The notes under the pieces are model-generated. The model was not told where the DNA came from. It ran no database searches and saw only the letters and a list, made by a program, of their open reading frames with translations. Position numbers and translations under genes: made by a program. From a virus, in IMG/VR virus record IMGVR_UViG_3300009130_000157, positions 1 through 21,888 of that record: 21,888 nucleotides of DNA. One strand, 5' to 3'. How positions within the stretch are numbered: the first letter of the stretch is position 1; every line of letters starts with the position of its first letter. Of this stretch, positions 14,255 through 21,831 are shown piece after piece.

Positions 14255-14553
14255 TCCTTCTTATTTTTATCGTCCCCGATAATTCTCTTCAGTTTCCTCG
14301 ACTTCGCCACATTTGGGAAGTTCTTCAAGTAAATTACTATGAATTCATAGTACCCGTAACCCGTGACAAATTCAACCATTTTCTGAATATTTTTATTATT
14401 GAAGTACTCTATCAGGAATGCAACGGGGCTGTAGAACTTCTTATTAATCAAAGAAATCATTGATATGACTGCCATTAGGTTCTTATTATTCTCAGAGTCA
14501 CAAATCTGCTCCAGTGAATTCCTCTCATTATCATGATGGTCGAATATATCCAT
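14251..14553 (-). CDS. Small helical protein at the gp33 position
   Basis: A 100-residue helical protein with a basic tail (KSRKLKRIIGDDKNKKE). In length (T4 gp33 is 112) and place (directly before the gp59-like gene and gp32) it matches T4 gp33, the late-transcription co-activator that links clamp and RNA polymerase. The stretch 'NNKNIQKMVEFVTGYGYYEF' loosely resembles T4 'FIIEKMVEEFGMSYLEATTA'. However, it lacks gp33's hydrophobic C-terminal clamp-binding end. The start lies in the loop of a perfect 12-bp inverted repeat; the promoter is TTGACA, 17 nt, TAATTA, then 5 nt to ATG. Function by synteny only. Confidence 0.5.
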   Translation of the reverse strand: MDIFDHHDNERNSLEQICDSENNKNLMAVISMISLINKKFYSPVAFLIEYFNNKNIQKMVEFVTGYGYYEFIVIYLKNFPNVAKSRKLKRIIGDDKNKKE

Positions 14554-14574
14554 TAAGTTAATTATATTCGACCA
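14537..14574. repeat. Perfect 12-bp inverted repeat around a start codon
   Basis: The arms are 14537-14548 and 14563-14574 (TGGTCGAATATA and its complement) with a 14-nt centre holding the ATG of the gp33-position gene and most of its -10 box. Candidate operator. Confidence 0.85.
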
Positions 14575-14587
14575 CCACTCATGTCAA
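14559..14587 (-). promoter_or_regulatory. Promoter of the gp33-position gene
   Basis: TTGACA (14582-14587, overlapping the gp41 stop), a 17-nt spacer and TAATTA (14559-14564), then 5 nt to the ATG at 14553. TATAAT is also readable, 2 nt further upstream. Confidence 0.6.
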
Positions 14588-16050
14588 GATCCAACCAGTG
14601 TATCCAATAGATCCGAAACGCCATCCGAGGAATCGTCATCCTTATCGTCATCCTTATCAGCATCTAAGTCGAACATATCTCCAAAATCTTGTTGCTCGTC
14701 GTCCGTTATGAGGTAGCTGGTTTCGGGCTCAATCTGGTCTGGTGGTACCGTATAGTCTGAAGAAGATTCGGTGATGGTCAATGTTCTATCGCACACGTTA
14801 TACATACGGATCTTATTAACTGGCCCGAATCGACTCTTCGCGATAGTGAGACCTATTTGGTTTACAGATTTCATCTCGTCGGTGGCATAAAGAAAACCAC
14901 CGAAATCCGAACACTGGATAATACCAATGGCACCTCCGATATTGGACATAGATGGTATATCCTTACCGTACGCATCACGGTTCAACTGTGCCACTGAAAC
15001 AACTGGTGCACCGATGGTAAACGAAATCGCTCGTGTCTCAATGTACTGTTGTGCGATAGTTAAATCATGTCTACCCGAATACTGTCTACTAGGTTTAAGT
15101 AGTTCGGGGTAATCGATGAAGACTGCATCAAATTTGATATCCAGAGTATTCTGAGCCCTGTTAATGAACGATAACAATCCTTGAGGAGTAATAGACCCTG
15201 TTGCGAAATCTTTAATAAGCACATCACCATAACCCTTTTCCTTAGCACCTTCTAGGAAGTCACCAATATCTTCAGTGTGTTCCTTAAGCCTACCGATAGG
15301 GAGATCAGCCATCTCAGCCACAAATCTATTAGCATAGATGAATCGGGGCATCTCAAGTGACACCACTAGAACATTTTTACCCCCCTTGGATATGTTACTA
15401 GCCATAGATTTGATGAAGTTAGATTTACCAATGTTAGATGCCGCACAAAATTGGTACATAACGGAACCTGAAGCCAGAAGCCCACCACCCAATTGCTCAT
15501 CCAACCATTTGAACCCCGTAGATATACGGGTCTCTTCATTCAACAACTTATCGATGTACTCCTCGGAATCATCGAACAGCATGAGTCCAATATCATCCAT
15601 GAGATAGATACCCATGGCTTCATCGATTCGTTTTTGGATACTGGACATGTCCAATTCCTTATCGGAAGTCTGTGCCACGAAGGCATCCGCTAGAACTCCC
15701 GTCATTAAACGCTGCTTGAGGAATTCCTCAATATACTTGATCAATAGCATTCTATCAATATCCAAGTTCTCCGAAAATGATTTACTCATTCTAAGGAATT
15801 CCTTGAAATGTTCGATAGAAGTAGAGGAGTCCTCTACGAAGATTTTAATTTCCGAAACTGTCGGAATTCTATTATTCTCAATATAAAAATCTCGGGTGAT
15901 ATCCATCACCATCTTGTTACTCTCTCTAAGAAATGTATGCTCGTTCACATACTCTATAACCGTAGGGCAGATGATATCACAATCCTTGCCCCGTAGGCAA
16001 GAATATGTGATCACATCCTCTAGGTAATTTAAGTCTAATTTCTTATCCAC
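14584..16050 (-). CDS. 41: Replicative DNA helicase, gp41-like (DnaB family)
   Basis: A 488-residue protein (T4 gp41 is 475). Residues 1-150 form the helical DnaB-type N-domain. Residues 179-190 'GFKWLDEQLGGGLLASG' introduce the RecA-like core, Walker A is 'AASNIGKS' (203-210), 'VLVVSLEMPRFIYANRFVAE' is the H1a-like strand with Glu, 'FDAVFIDYPELLKPSR' is Walker B, and 'GAPVVSVAQLNRDAYGKDIP' with 'IAKSRFGP' follow as in DnaB helicases. The C-terminus is an acidic tail (DADKDDDKDDDSSD). It would unwind DNA at the fork with gp59 and primase. The start is GTG: no ATG is available between the upstream stop and residue 47, and a TTGACA, 16 nt, TAACAT promoter ends 6 nt before it. Confidence 0.93.
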   Translation of the reverse strand: MDKKLDLNYLEDVITYSCLRGKDCDIICPTVIEYVNEHTFLRESNKMVMDITRDFYIENNRIPTVSEIKIFVEDSSTSIEHFKEFLRMSKSFSENLDIDRMLLIKYIEEFLKQRLMTGVLADAFVAQTSDKELDMSSIQKRIDEAMGIYLMDDIGLMLFDDSEEYIDKLLNEETRISTGFKWLDEQLGGGLLASGSVMYQFCAASNIGKSNFIKSMASNISKGGKNVLVVSLEMPRFIYANRFVAEMADLPIGRLKEHTEDIGDFLEGAKEKGYGDVLIKDFATGSITPQGLLSFINRAQNTLDIKFDAVFIDYPELLKPSRQYSGRHDLTIAQQYIETRAISFTIGAPVVSVAQLNRDAYGKDIPSMSNIGGAIGIIQCSDFGGFLYATDEMKSVNQIGLTIAKSRFGPVNKIRMYNVCDRTLTITESSSDYTVPPDQIEPETSYLITDDEQQDFGDMFDLDADKDDDKDDDSSDGVSDLLDTLVGS

Positions 16051-16056
16051 AAAGGG

Positions 16057-16084
16057 ATGTTACCACATTGAAGATTTATGTCAA
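16057..16084 (-). promoter_or_regulatory. Promoter of gp41
   Basis: TTGACA (16079-16084), a 16-nt spacer and TAACAT (16057-16062), then 6 nt to the GTG at 16050. It supports the GTG start. Confidence 0.6.
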
Positions 16085-16101
16085 TGCAGTATGATGGGTT
16101 T

Positions 16102-17244
16102 TTAACCACTAATGAACTCATCCAGTGATACTTCTTCGGATGATTCATCGGATGATTCTGTATCATACCCATCCTCGACAACTTCACCAGTGGTGGTTAT
16201 CTTCTCAAGGGATCCGAGAGAGTATCGGTTGTACACCGCATCCTTAAATTCCTGATTTTCAAGTAGATCCGCCCAGAACTCAATACATGAAGAATCCTCT
16301 AATACACACTCCAAACTCGGATTATCCACTGGATAATATGAGTGAGATCTACTAATTTTACCCTTCTTAATGAACCCTAGATCCAGACCAATATCCATGA
16401 GTGCAGAGAATTTATCAATACCTCCATCATACGTAACTCGAATTGGGAATTTAGACTTGGCACGGGTTAGACGACCCTTGTACACATTCACATTGAATGT
16501 AGAGCCTAGGAACTTCTTCTTGTCCTTGGACTTGATCTGAGCTTTGGTGATCAACCAAGTGTTGTTAGGGAAGTATTCATTACCCTTACCACCTTTGATT
16601 ACGGTCTTTGAGATAAATTCTTGAGTCTCATAAGTCTGACCGATTGCCACCATAGGGATCTTAAGAATATTCAAGTATGGATTAACAATTCGCCAGAATG
16701 CGGTGATCTTTTTAGCTCGGGTCATATCCGCCTTGTCATTCCCAGCTAGTGCATCATCCTGTTCCTTCTTAGAGGCGATAGCGCCCAATGAGTCGATACC
16801 GATGAACACGTCATCAGATTCATCGAGGTTATCCAATAGTACAGTGACATCATGTGTCAACTGATCGACATTGGTGATTGGTTTGTGTAGCACACGAGTG
16901 GTATCAATGCCCACAGATTGGAAACTATCCTTGTTGGTACCAAATTCTACATCATAGAACACGAAAATCGCATCAGGATTGGATTCCAGATAAGACTTAG
17001 CCAACGTCAACATGAACATGGTCTTAAACGTCTGAGAATCACCTGCAATTAGTGTAGAACCTCTTGAGAACCCACCATCCAATCGAGCGGACAGCGCAAC
17101 ATTAAGGGCAGGGATTGAGGTGTCGTAGAACTCATCGACATAGAAAGTCGACTGATCAACGAATGATGTGTGCTTGAGAGTGTCGTTTTTCACCAACTTA
17201 CTCTTCAAGTCTGCCAATTTATTCTTCTTAGCTTTCTTAGCCAT
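16102..17244 (-). CDS. uvsX: Recombinase UvsX (RecA-like)
   Basis: A 380-residue protein (T4 UvsX is 391). Walker A is 'GDSQTFKT' (68-75), followed by 'FVFYDVEFGTNKDSFQSVGI', typical of UvsX. 'VFIGIDSLGAIASKKEQDDA' is the Walker B and L1 region, and 'VAIGQTYETQEFISKTVIKG' with 'GNEYFPNNTWLI' matches the L2 segment. The C-terminus is acidic (DTESSDESSEEVSLDEF). It catalyses strand invasion for recombination-dependent replication and repair, on gp32-coated DNA. It sits between gp41 and the gene-43 side. The leader has TACATT 6 nt before the ATG but no clear -35; a weak terminator precedes it. Confidence 0.95.
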   Translation of the reverse strand: MAKKAKKNKLADLKSKLVKNDTLKHTSFVDQSTFYVDEFYDTSIPALNVALSARLDGGFSRGSTLIAGDSQTFKTMFMLTLAKSYLESNPDAIFVFYDVEFGTNKDSFQSVGIDTTRVLHKPITNVDQLTHDVTVLLDNLDESDDVFIGIDSLGAIASKKEQDDALAGNDKADMTRAKKITAFWRIVNPYLNILKIPMVAIGQTYETQEFISKTVIKGGKGNEYFPNNTWLITKAQIKSKDKKKFLGSTFNVNVYKGRLTRAKSKFPIRVTYDGGIDKFSALMDIGLDLGFIKKGKISRSHSYYPVDNPSLECVLEDSSCIEFWADLLENQEFKDAVYNRYSLGSLEKITTTGEVVEDGYDTESSDESSEEVSLDEFISG

Positions 17245-17271
17245 TGTATGAATGTATAAAGTTAAACAAGA

Positions 17272-17287
17272 CCACCCATGTGGGTAG
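17272..17287 (-). terminator. Weak terminator-like hairpin before uvsX
   Basis: A 6-bp stem including one G-T pair with a 4-nt loop, followed on the minus strand by a T-rich tract, between the 121-residue gene and uvsX. Confidence 0.35.
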
Positions 17288-17297
17288 GTATTACAAT

Positions 17298-17663
17298 TTA
17301 CCCCTCGAAAAGGTTGATTTGGTCAATTGAGTCGGTATCTTCTGAAGTCTCCATATCCTCGACACGGCCCTCAGTACGGATATACATATCCACGATATCT
17401 TCAGTGAATTGATCGGTTACATCGGTGTACTGTGTACGCTTAAGTTCGGTTGCGAACTTATCACCTGAAAGAACTTCGCGATATACCGCTGGCATAAGCT
17501 GAAGTGATAGCTGACTCTCACCACCATTCTGGGCGGCAGGGATTACATACATCTGCACAATTCGAGGATTGATTACGAAATATGATTCCTCACAAGTTGT
17601 TGATTCGTCGATCTCTGCTACAATAAAGCCAAGGTTCTGGCTCTGTAAAATTTTAACTTCCAT
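17298..17663 (-). CDS. Conserved small T4-like protein, possibly Sm-like, with QINLF tail
   Basis: A 121-residue protein. 'MEVKILQSQNLGFIVAEIDE', then 'SYFVINPRIVQMYVIPAAQN' and 'LSLQLMPAVYREV', fit a conserved protein of marine T4-like phages with an Sm-like beta pattern ('G..via.i.e....y.i.nPr.i'). The acidic C-terminus ends 'SIDQINLFEG'; QINLF fits the bacterial clamp-binding consensus QxxLF. Function is unknown; clamp contact is an inference. The promoter is TTGACC, 16 nt, TAAGTA, then 5 nt to ATG. It lies 53 nt upstream of UvsX and may be transcribed with it unless the weak terminator acts. Confidence 0.65.
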   Translation of the reverse strand: MEVKILQSQNLGFIVAEIDESTTCEESYFVINPRIVQMYVIPAAQNGGESQLSLQLMPAVYREVLSGDKFATELKRTQYTDVTDQFTEDIVDMYIRTEGRVEDMETSEDTDSIDQINLFEG

Positions 17664-17668
17664 ACTAT

Positions 17669-17696
17669 TACTTACCCAACAAATTTATAGGGTCAA
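17669..17696 (-). promoter_or_regulatory. Promoter of the 121-residue gene
   Basis: TTGACC (17691-17696), a 16-nt spacer and TAAGTA (17669-17674), then 5 nt to the ATG at 17663. Confidence 0.55.
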
Positions 17697-17717
17697 TAGT
17701 TAAAGTGTAAAAAATAA

Positions 17718-17747
17718 TTCGGGCGGTATCTATAAACACCGCCCGAA
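17718..17747 (-). terminator. Rho-independent terminator after the gp43 unit
   Basis: A 10-bp GC-rich perfect stem (17718-17727 with 17738-17747), a 10-nt loop and TTATTTTTT after it on the minus strand, 8 nt past the 75-residue gene's stop. Confidence 0.88.
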
Positions 17748-17755
17748 CACCCTTA

Positions 17756-17983
17756 TTAATTTATCACCATTGAGGCAACAAGTTGATCCCATTTTCCTTT
17801 ATCCTCTGTACCCAGTAGACTTATAGATTTATCGTCTGGAGATACCAATACGTGGTCAATGGGAAAACTCATTCGACCCAATTGATCTCCAGATTGGACT
17901 ATGTCGGAAACTCCCTCTACTTGGTAATCCTCAAGAGAAGGGTCAACATTCTCCAATAAGAGCTTCAATTCTTTAAGCGTCAT
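17756..17983 (-). CDS. Hypothetical 75-residue protein
   Basis: Not recognised. The N-terminal helix 'TLKELKLLLENVDPSLEDYQ' is followed by beta-like segments ('HVLVSPDDKSISLLG') and a short helix. Small alpha/beta proteins starting 'M.LkeL...L...' occur in many phages without a known role. Box TAAATA lies 5 nt before the ATG and overlaps the gp43 neighbour: the TAA stop of gp43 forms the first half of the box. A strong terminator follows 8 nt after its stop, so this gene closes the gp43 unit. Confidence 0.7.
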   Translation of the reverse strand: MTLKELKLLLENVDPSLEDYQVEGVSDIVQSGDQLGRMSFPIDHVLVSPDDKSISLLGTEDKGKWDQLVASMVIN

Positions 17984-17988
17984 ATAAA

Positions 17989-18017
17989 TATTTAGGTGAA
18001 AAGCTCGTCAAGATCAA
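17989..18017 (-). promoter_or_regulatory. Promoter of the 75-residue gene
   Basis: TTGATC (18012-18017), a 17-nt spacer and TAAATA (17989-17994), then 5 nt to the ATG at 17983. The box contains the gp43 stop and lies in the palindrome TAAATATTTA. Confidence 0.45.
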
Positions 18018-20598
18018 CCATTTCTGAGTGATATAAATTAGGGAAAACCCACCCAATCGTTTCAAACAGTTGTTGGACTACCTTCAAATAAAGCTTATCC
18101 CATTGAGTATCATAGTCTACCTCAACCCCGAACTCCTCAGGTATGTTACCGTGATTACCCGCACATGTCGTAATACCATAAACATTAGGCTTGACATACA
18201 CCCACATAAGCTTCTCACCACTGGATAGTGGTAGGTATTTACCTTGTAGTTTAAGATCCTCAAGGAGTCGGTTGTAGCATATACCAGCCTTGACCTGTGC
18301 GGGGCATCTGAGCCCATGTTCATACCTACCCACAAACTCTGGCTCCCACTTCAAGAAGTTGTTAGCCCTTGAACGCTTAGATACATCGAAGAAACTAGAT
18401 TTATAGAACTCCTCTTTATGCACCTTGATAAGTTGGTTGATGTGCTTTCTACACTCGGCAGAGCCTAGGGTTAGGAATTTAGATAATGTCTCGTGGTACA
18501 CCTCGCCCATAAACCTCTTGACCATTGGTGAGTATTCACTCTTGACCACCTTAAGCCCTGTGTACTTCATACGCTTCTCCTCTGGGAGATCATAACCCTC
18601 GTTATTCTTTACGTAGTAGGCATACTGTTTCTTACCAAAGAATAGTGCTGTCTCCGCAGCCTTTTCACGCTCGAAGTTAAATGTGGGATTGTTACAACAT
18701 AGTTCATTCCTAGCCATGTCATTGACACCATCGTTCAGAACCATCTCATACACCCTACACAATTTATCACCAAAATCACTAATACCATCATCCGTGAAAA
18801 TGCTCTTCTCCTTAATTTCCGTGATCTCTGTAAAGTCACAGAAGATGGAATCAGTATCACCCCCAATTACCACCTCATTCTTACAACCGAATTTTTCGGT
18901 GGAGAATTCATTGGAGAGGGTTGCCGCCAACTTAATGACCTTCTGACCAGTTAGGGTAATGGAACGTGCAATATCTAAGTCAAACAATGGACTGGATGTA
19001 GCTGAAATCACACCATAGCAGGAGTTCAGGAAAATTTTAGTAATCTGACCAAGGTTGTGATACTCTTTAGCCATCTCTTCATCCCCGTCAGCAATAGCCT
19101 GTTTCTCAAGCTTCTTGTAGTCCGACTTGTTCTTGAACTGAACCTGTACGAAGTCATTAACCACACCCTCAATATTCTGATCAAAAATGATACCAGCCGC
19201 CGATATGCAATAATTCTTCTCCTTCAAGAATTCTGTAAACATCTCATTATGCTTCCTATGTTGAGTATTATGAATTTCGAACACAGTGTATTCGCCTTCG
19301 TGATGTAAGATCTTACCAATCTTAGTCTCTAGTGAAGTACCAAGAGCCATCATAACGGTGGGGTATAGCGATGTAATATCGTAGGTAATGATGTTGGTCT
19401 TAATCCCTGTATCAGGCTGTTTAACATATCCACCCTCGAATGAAATGGGCTCTGAACGTTTTCTGGTCTCCAATACCTTGCCCTTATCCAAAGCCGATTT
19501 TGCGATGGAGCCTGTAATGGTAACGATCTTCCCAAGACAGTCGGTGATATTCGAGAATCCCTCGTACGCAGCTCGTCTCCCGATATTCAAGAAATCCCTC
19601 TTCATATCCAATGAGACTAGTAGGGCAACGTCCACAAGGTTGTAAGCACTATAGGTCTCCCAGTCCTGATCGGAAAGATCGGCTAGGTTACCTTGTTCAT
19701 ACTCCACCTTACCACAACCTAATTCTTCGGTAGCAATATCATCAAGTTTCCATGACGGCTTCTCAGCGTTTAGGGTGAAAGTTTTGTATACATCCATGTA
19801 ATCCATACAGTTCACACCTAGGATGTTGTATTCCACTGTGGGGTTACCGAAGTTGTCGAAGGTCTCGCGAATCTTAACCTTCTTAACAGGACTTAGTCGT
19901 AAGTGAGCCTGTGGGTCGATAATCTTACGAATACGATTGATAATGTAAGGAGTATCAAATCCTTTGATGTTCCAACCCGAATAGATATCTGGGGTATTTT
20001 TCTCCCAGAAATCCAAGAAATGCCCCATACGCTCAACCTCGTCGAAAATCTCATTATAAACGATATCATCGACGGTGACCCTCTTGAAATGTGACCCCTC
20101 CACCATGAGTTTATCCATGATATCATCAAGGTTGATCGCCTCGTACGGCTTTTTACCCCACATATGGTACTTCCCATCTAGGGTGTCATATAGTGTTAGA
20201 AGATCTATCTCGTAATTTGCATCTTCAGGGTGAGGGAATTCATTTTTGGAAGGTGCCTCGATATCCAAAAAGAATGTCCTGATAGGATTAGCAGTAAATT
20301 TCTGCCTATCAGTCTTCCTATACTTACCAATAAGATACTGTTGTTCGGGTGCTAGGTCGAAGAAAATACGACCCTCATACTCGTCAATAAATTTCCAACG
20401 AGAGAAGCTATTTTTGAAGTCCTTACGGTACAAAGATGTGCCGTAGATTGATTTAAATGAGGTCTCCTGACCCGATTCACATTCCAACATTACGAAAGGA
20501 CAGAATGGCGTCTCTAACACTACTCGCTCACCTTCCGAGTTCCAAGTGTATTCCTTGATTATCGATCTATTGGTGTCATAATAACAGTATCTCCACAT
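17992..20598 (-). CDS. 43: DNA polymerase, family B (gp43)
   Basis: An 868-residue protein (T4 gp43 is 898) with all motifs intact. Exonuclease: Exo I 'FLDIEAPSK' (110-118), Exo II 'YSGWNIKGFDTPYI' (206-219), Exo III 'YNLVD' (319-323). Polymerase: motif A 'DITSLYPT' (407-414), motif B 'KIFLNSCYG' (521-529), motif C 'GGDTDS' (579-584). Both synthesis and proofreading should therefore be active. The C-terminus 'MVDLDELFT' is short, acidic and hydrophobic, as expected for a clamp-binding tail. It is transcribed with the glycosyltransferase-like gene 3 nt upstream; TACAAT lies 5 nt before the ATG but no -35 is evident. Confidence 0.97.
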   Translation of the reverse strand: MWRYCYYDTNRSIIKEYTWNSEGERVVLETPFCPFVMLECESGQETSFKSIYGTSLYRKDFKNSFSRWKFIDEYEGRIFFDLAPEQQYLIGKYRKTDRQKFTANPIRTFFLDIEAPSKNEFPHPEDANYEIDLLTLYDTLDGKYHMWGKKPYEAINLDDIMDKLMVEGSHFKRVTVDDIVYNEIFDEVERMGHFLDFWEKNTPDIYSGWNIKGFDTPYIINRIRKIIDPQAHLRLSPVKKVKIRETFDNFGNPTVEYNILGVNCMDYMDVYKTFTLNAEKPSWKLDDIATEELGCGKVEYEQGNLADLSDQDWETYSAYNLVDVALLVSLDMKRDFLNIGRRAAYEGFSNITDCLGKIVTITGSIAKSALDKGKVLETRKRSEPISFEGGYVKQPDTGIKTNIITYDITSLYPTVMMALGTSLETKIGKILHHEGEYTVFEIHNTQHRKHNEMFTEFLKEKNYCISAAGIIFDQNIEGVVNDFVQVQFKNKSDYKKLEKQAIADGDEEMAKEYHNLGQITKIFLNSCYGVISATSSPLFDLDIARSITLTGQKVIKLAATLSNEFSTEKFGCKNEVVIGGDTDSIFCDFTEITEIKEKSIFTDDGISDFGDKLCRVYEMVLNDGVNDMARNELCCNNPTFNFEREKAAETALFFGKKQYAYYVKNNEGYDLPEEKRMKYTGLKVVKSEYSPMVKRFMGEVYHETLSKFLTLGSAECRKHINQLIKVHKEEFYKSSFFDVSKRSRANNFLKWEPEFVGRYEHGLRCPAQVKAGICYNRLLEDLKLQGKYLPLSSGEKLMWVYVKPNVYGITTCAGNHGNIPEEFGVEVDYDTQWDKLYLKVVQQLFETIGWVFPNLYHSEMVDLDELFT

Positions 20599-20601
20599 AT
20601 T

Positions 20602-21831
20602 TTATTGTATATCCATTAATTTTCTAGACATGGATGATCTCTCTTTAGACCCCCATGGTGTGAAATATGCGGCCTTCAACAATTCGAAGTTATCTTCCAT
20701 GAAGTAATTCTCACTGATGGAACGCATCTCGGTGGATACCTTATCGTAATTTTCCCAACTTTGCAATAAATATTTAATCTGATCACCCAATTCATCCCCT
20801 GAATTGAATTTAAGTGGTGCTTCTTGGTACGGGTCTAGATCTTGGAAAACCCCTGCAATCCCCATAGCACCAGCCTCGGTGAGTTTGATATTAGATTTAC
20901 AGCGATTAAACATATTGTCAGCGAGGGGCGCGAATACCACGGTGGGCTCTAAATCCCATAACATTTTAGGATAGTCCATGATAGAAACCCATGGATGGGA
21001 TTCGACCAAACCTTCCCTGACCTCCGATGCCAACCAATTAGGTGTGGCACCTACAAATACCCATTTGTATTCATGTAGGGTGGATTTGACAAACTTCTCG
21101 ATGGCACTGAAGTCATCATTACCATTATCCTTATTCCTGATGTCCACATGAGTCGCAGAACCAGCCCAAAGAATCCTCGGACGATCCGCATGTTTCTCAA
21201 ATCGTCTCCTCAAAATTTCTTTATCATAGAATACGTCGAAAAGGAATTTAGGCATAAGATTTGGTCGATGCAATACACGATCAAATCCTATGTGCTCTTT
21301 ATAAAATTCCGCCATGGTAGGGGAACAAACGTGTAGCTCATCGCTATGCCTCACTATCTCCGCAAACGTCTCGAACTTCTTATTGTCGGCATATGCATCC
21401 CTAGCAGCATTAAATTTAGATATGTGGTCACCGTGTACAACATCGTCCACATCAATAATAAGCCTAAAGGGTTCCTTACCTGTATCCCTGATCTTATCCC
21501 TTACAAAATTATATTTGATAATCTTCTCGATCATCATCTGGTGTGTAGGGCGTTGTAACACCACCGCATCAGCTTGGGCATAGATGCTACTAACCGATTT
21601 ACCACCACTTGGGGTATCAGTAACCAAAGCCTGTGATACATTAGTCATCTGAACCTGAGCCTCTTTAGCATAGTTCATACATGTTCTGACCCAATCAAAT
21701 CTCCATGCGGTACACCCATCATAGATACCTGATGGATACATCAACATGGTTTTAGGCTTTTCAGGTTGCTTGATGTTAGCAAACCTACCCTGTTCGGACT
21801 TCTTGTTAAATTTTAATTTTCGCTTTGCCAT
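20602..21831 (-). CDS. Glycosyltransferase-like protein (GT4-type fold)
   Basis: A 409-residue protein. The first domain holds 'PKTMLMYPSGIYDGCTAWRF', 'ADAVVLQRPTHQMMIEKIIK' and 'RLIIDVDDVVHGDHISKFNA', then 'HSDELHVCSPTMAEFYKEHI'. The second holds 'RPRILWAGSATHVD', 'YKWVFVGATPNWL', 'WDLEPTVVFAPL' and 'SNIKLTEAGAMGIAGVFQDL', the conserved donor-binding Glu region of GT-B transferases. It probably transfers a sugar to phage DNA, a virion protein or a host target; the acceptor is unknown. T4 has alpha- and beta-glucosyltransferases for DNA, but this one is not obviously either. It lies directly upstream of gp43, with its start inside a large palindrome shared with a divergent gene. Confidence 0.75.
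   Translation of the reverse strand: MAKRKLKFNKKSEQGRFANIKQPEKPKTMLMYPSGIYDGCTAWRFDWVRTCMNYAKEAQVQMTNVSQALVTDTPSGGKSVSSIYAQADAVVLQRPTHQMMIEKIIKYNFVRDKIRDTGKEPFRLIIDVDDVVHGDHISKFNAARDAYADNKKFETFAEIVRHSDELHVCSPTMAEFYKEHIGFDRVLHRPNLMPKFLFDVFYDKEILRRRFEKHADRPRILWAGSATHVDIRNKDNGNDDFSAIEKFVKSTLHEYKWVFVGATPNWLASEVREGLVESHPWVSIMDYPKMLWDLEPTVVFAPLADNMFNRCKSNIKLTEAGAMGIAGVFQDLDPYQEAPLKFNSGDELGDQIKYLLQSWENYDKVSTEMRSISENYFMEDNFELLKAAYFTPWGSKERSSMSRKLMDIQ

Noticed and set aside
3491-17683. Shared 8-mer TTTGTTGG upstream of the genes at 3456, 6200 and 17663
   Set aside because: Distances to the start codons differ (34, 20 and 12 nt), so it may be chance in T/G-rich leaders.
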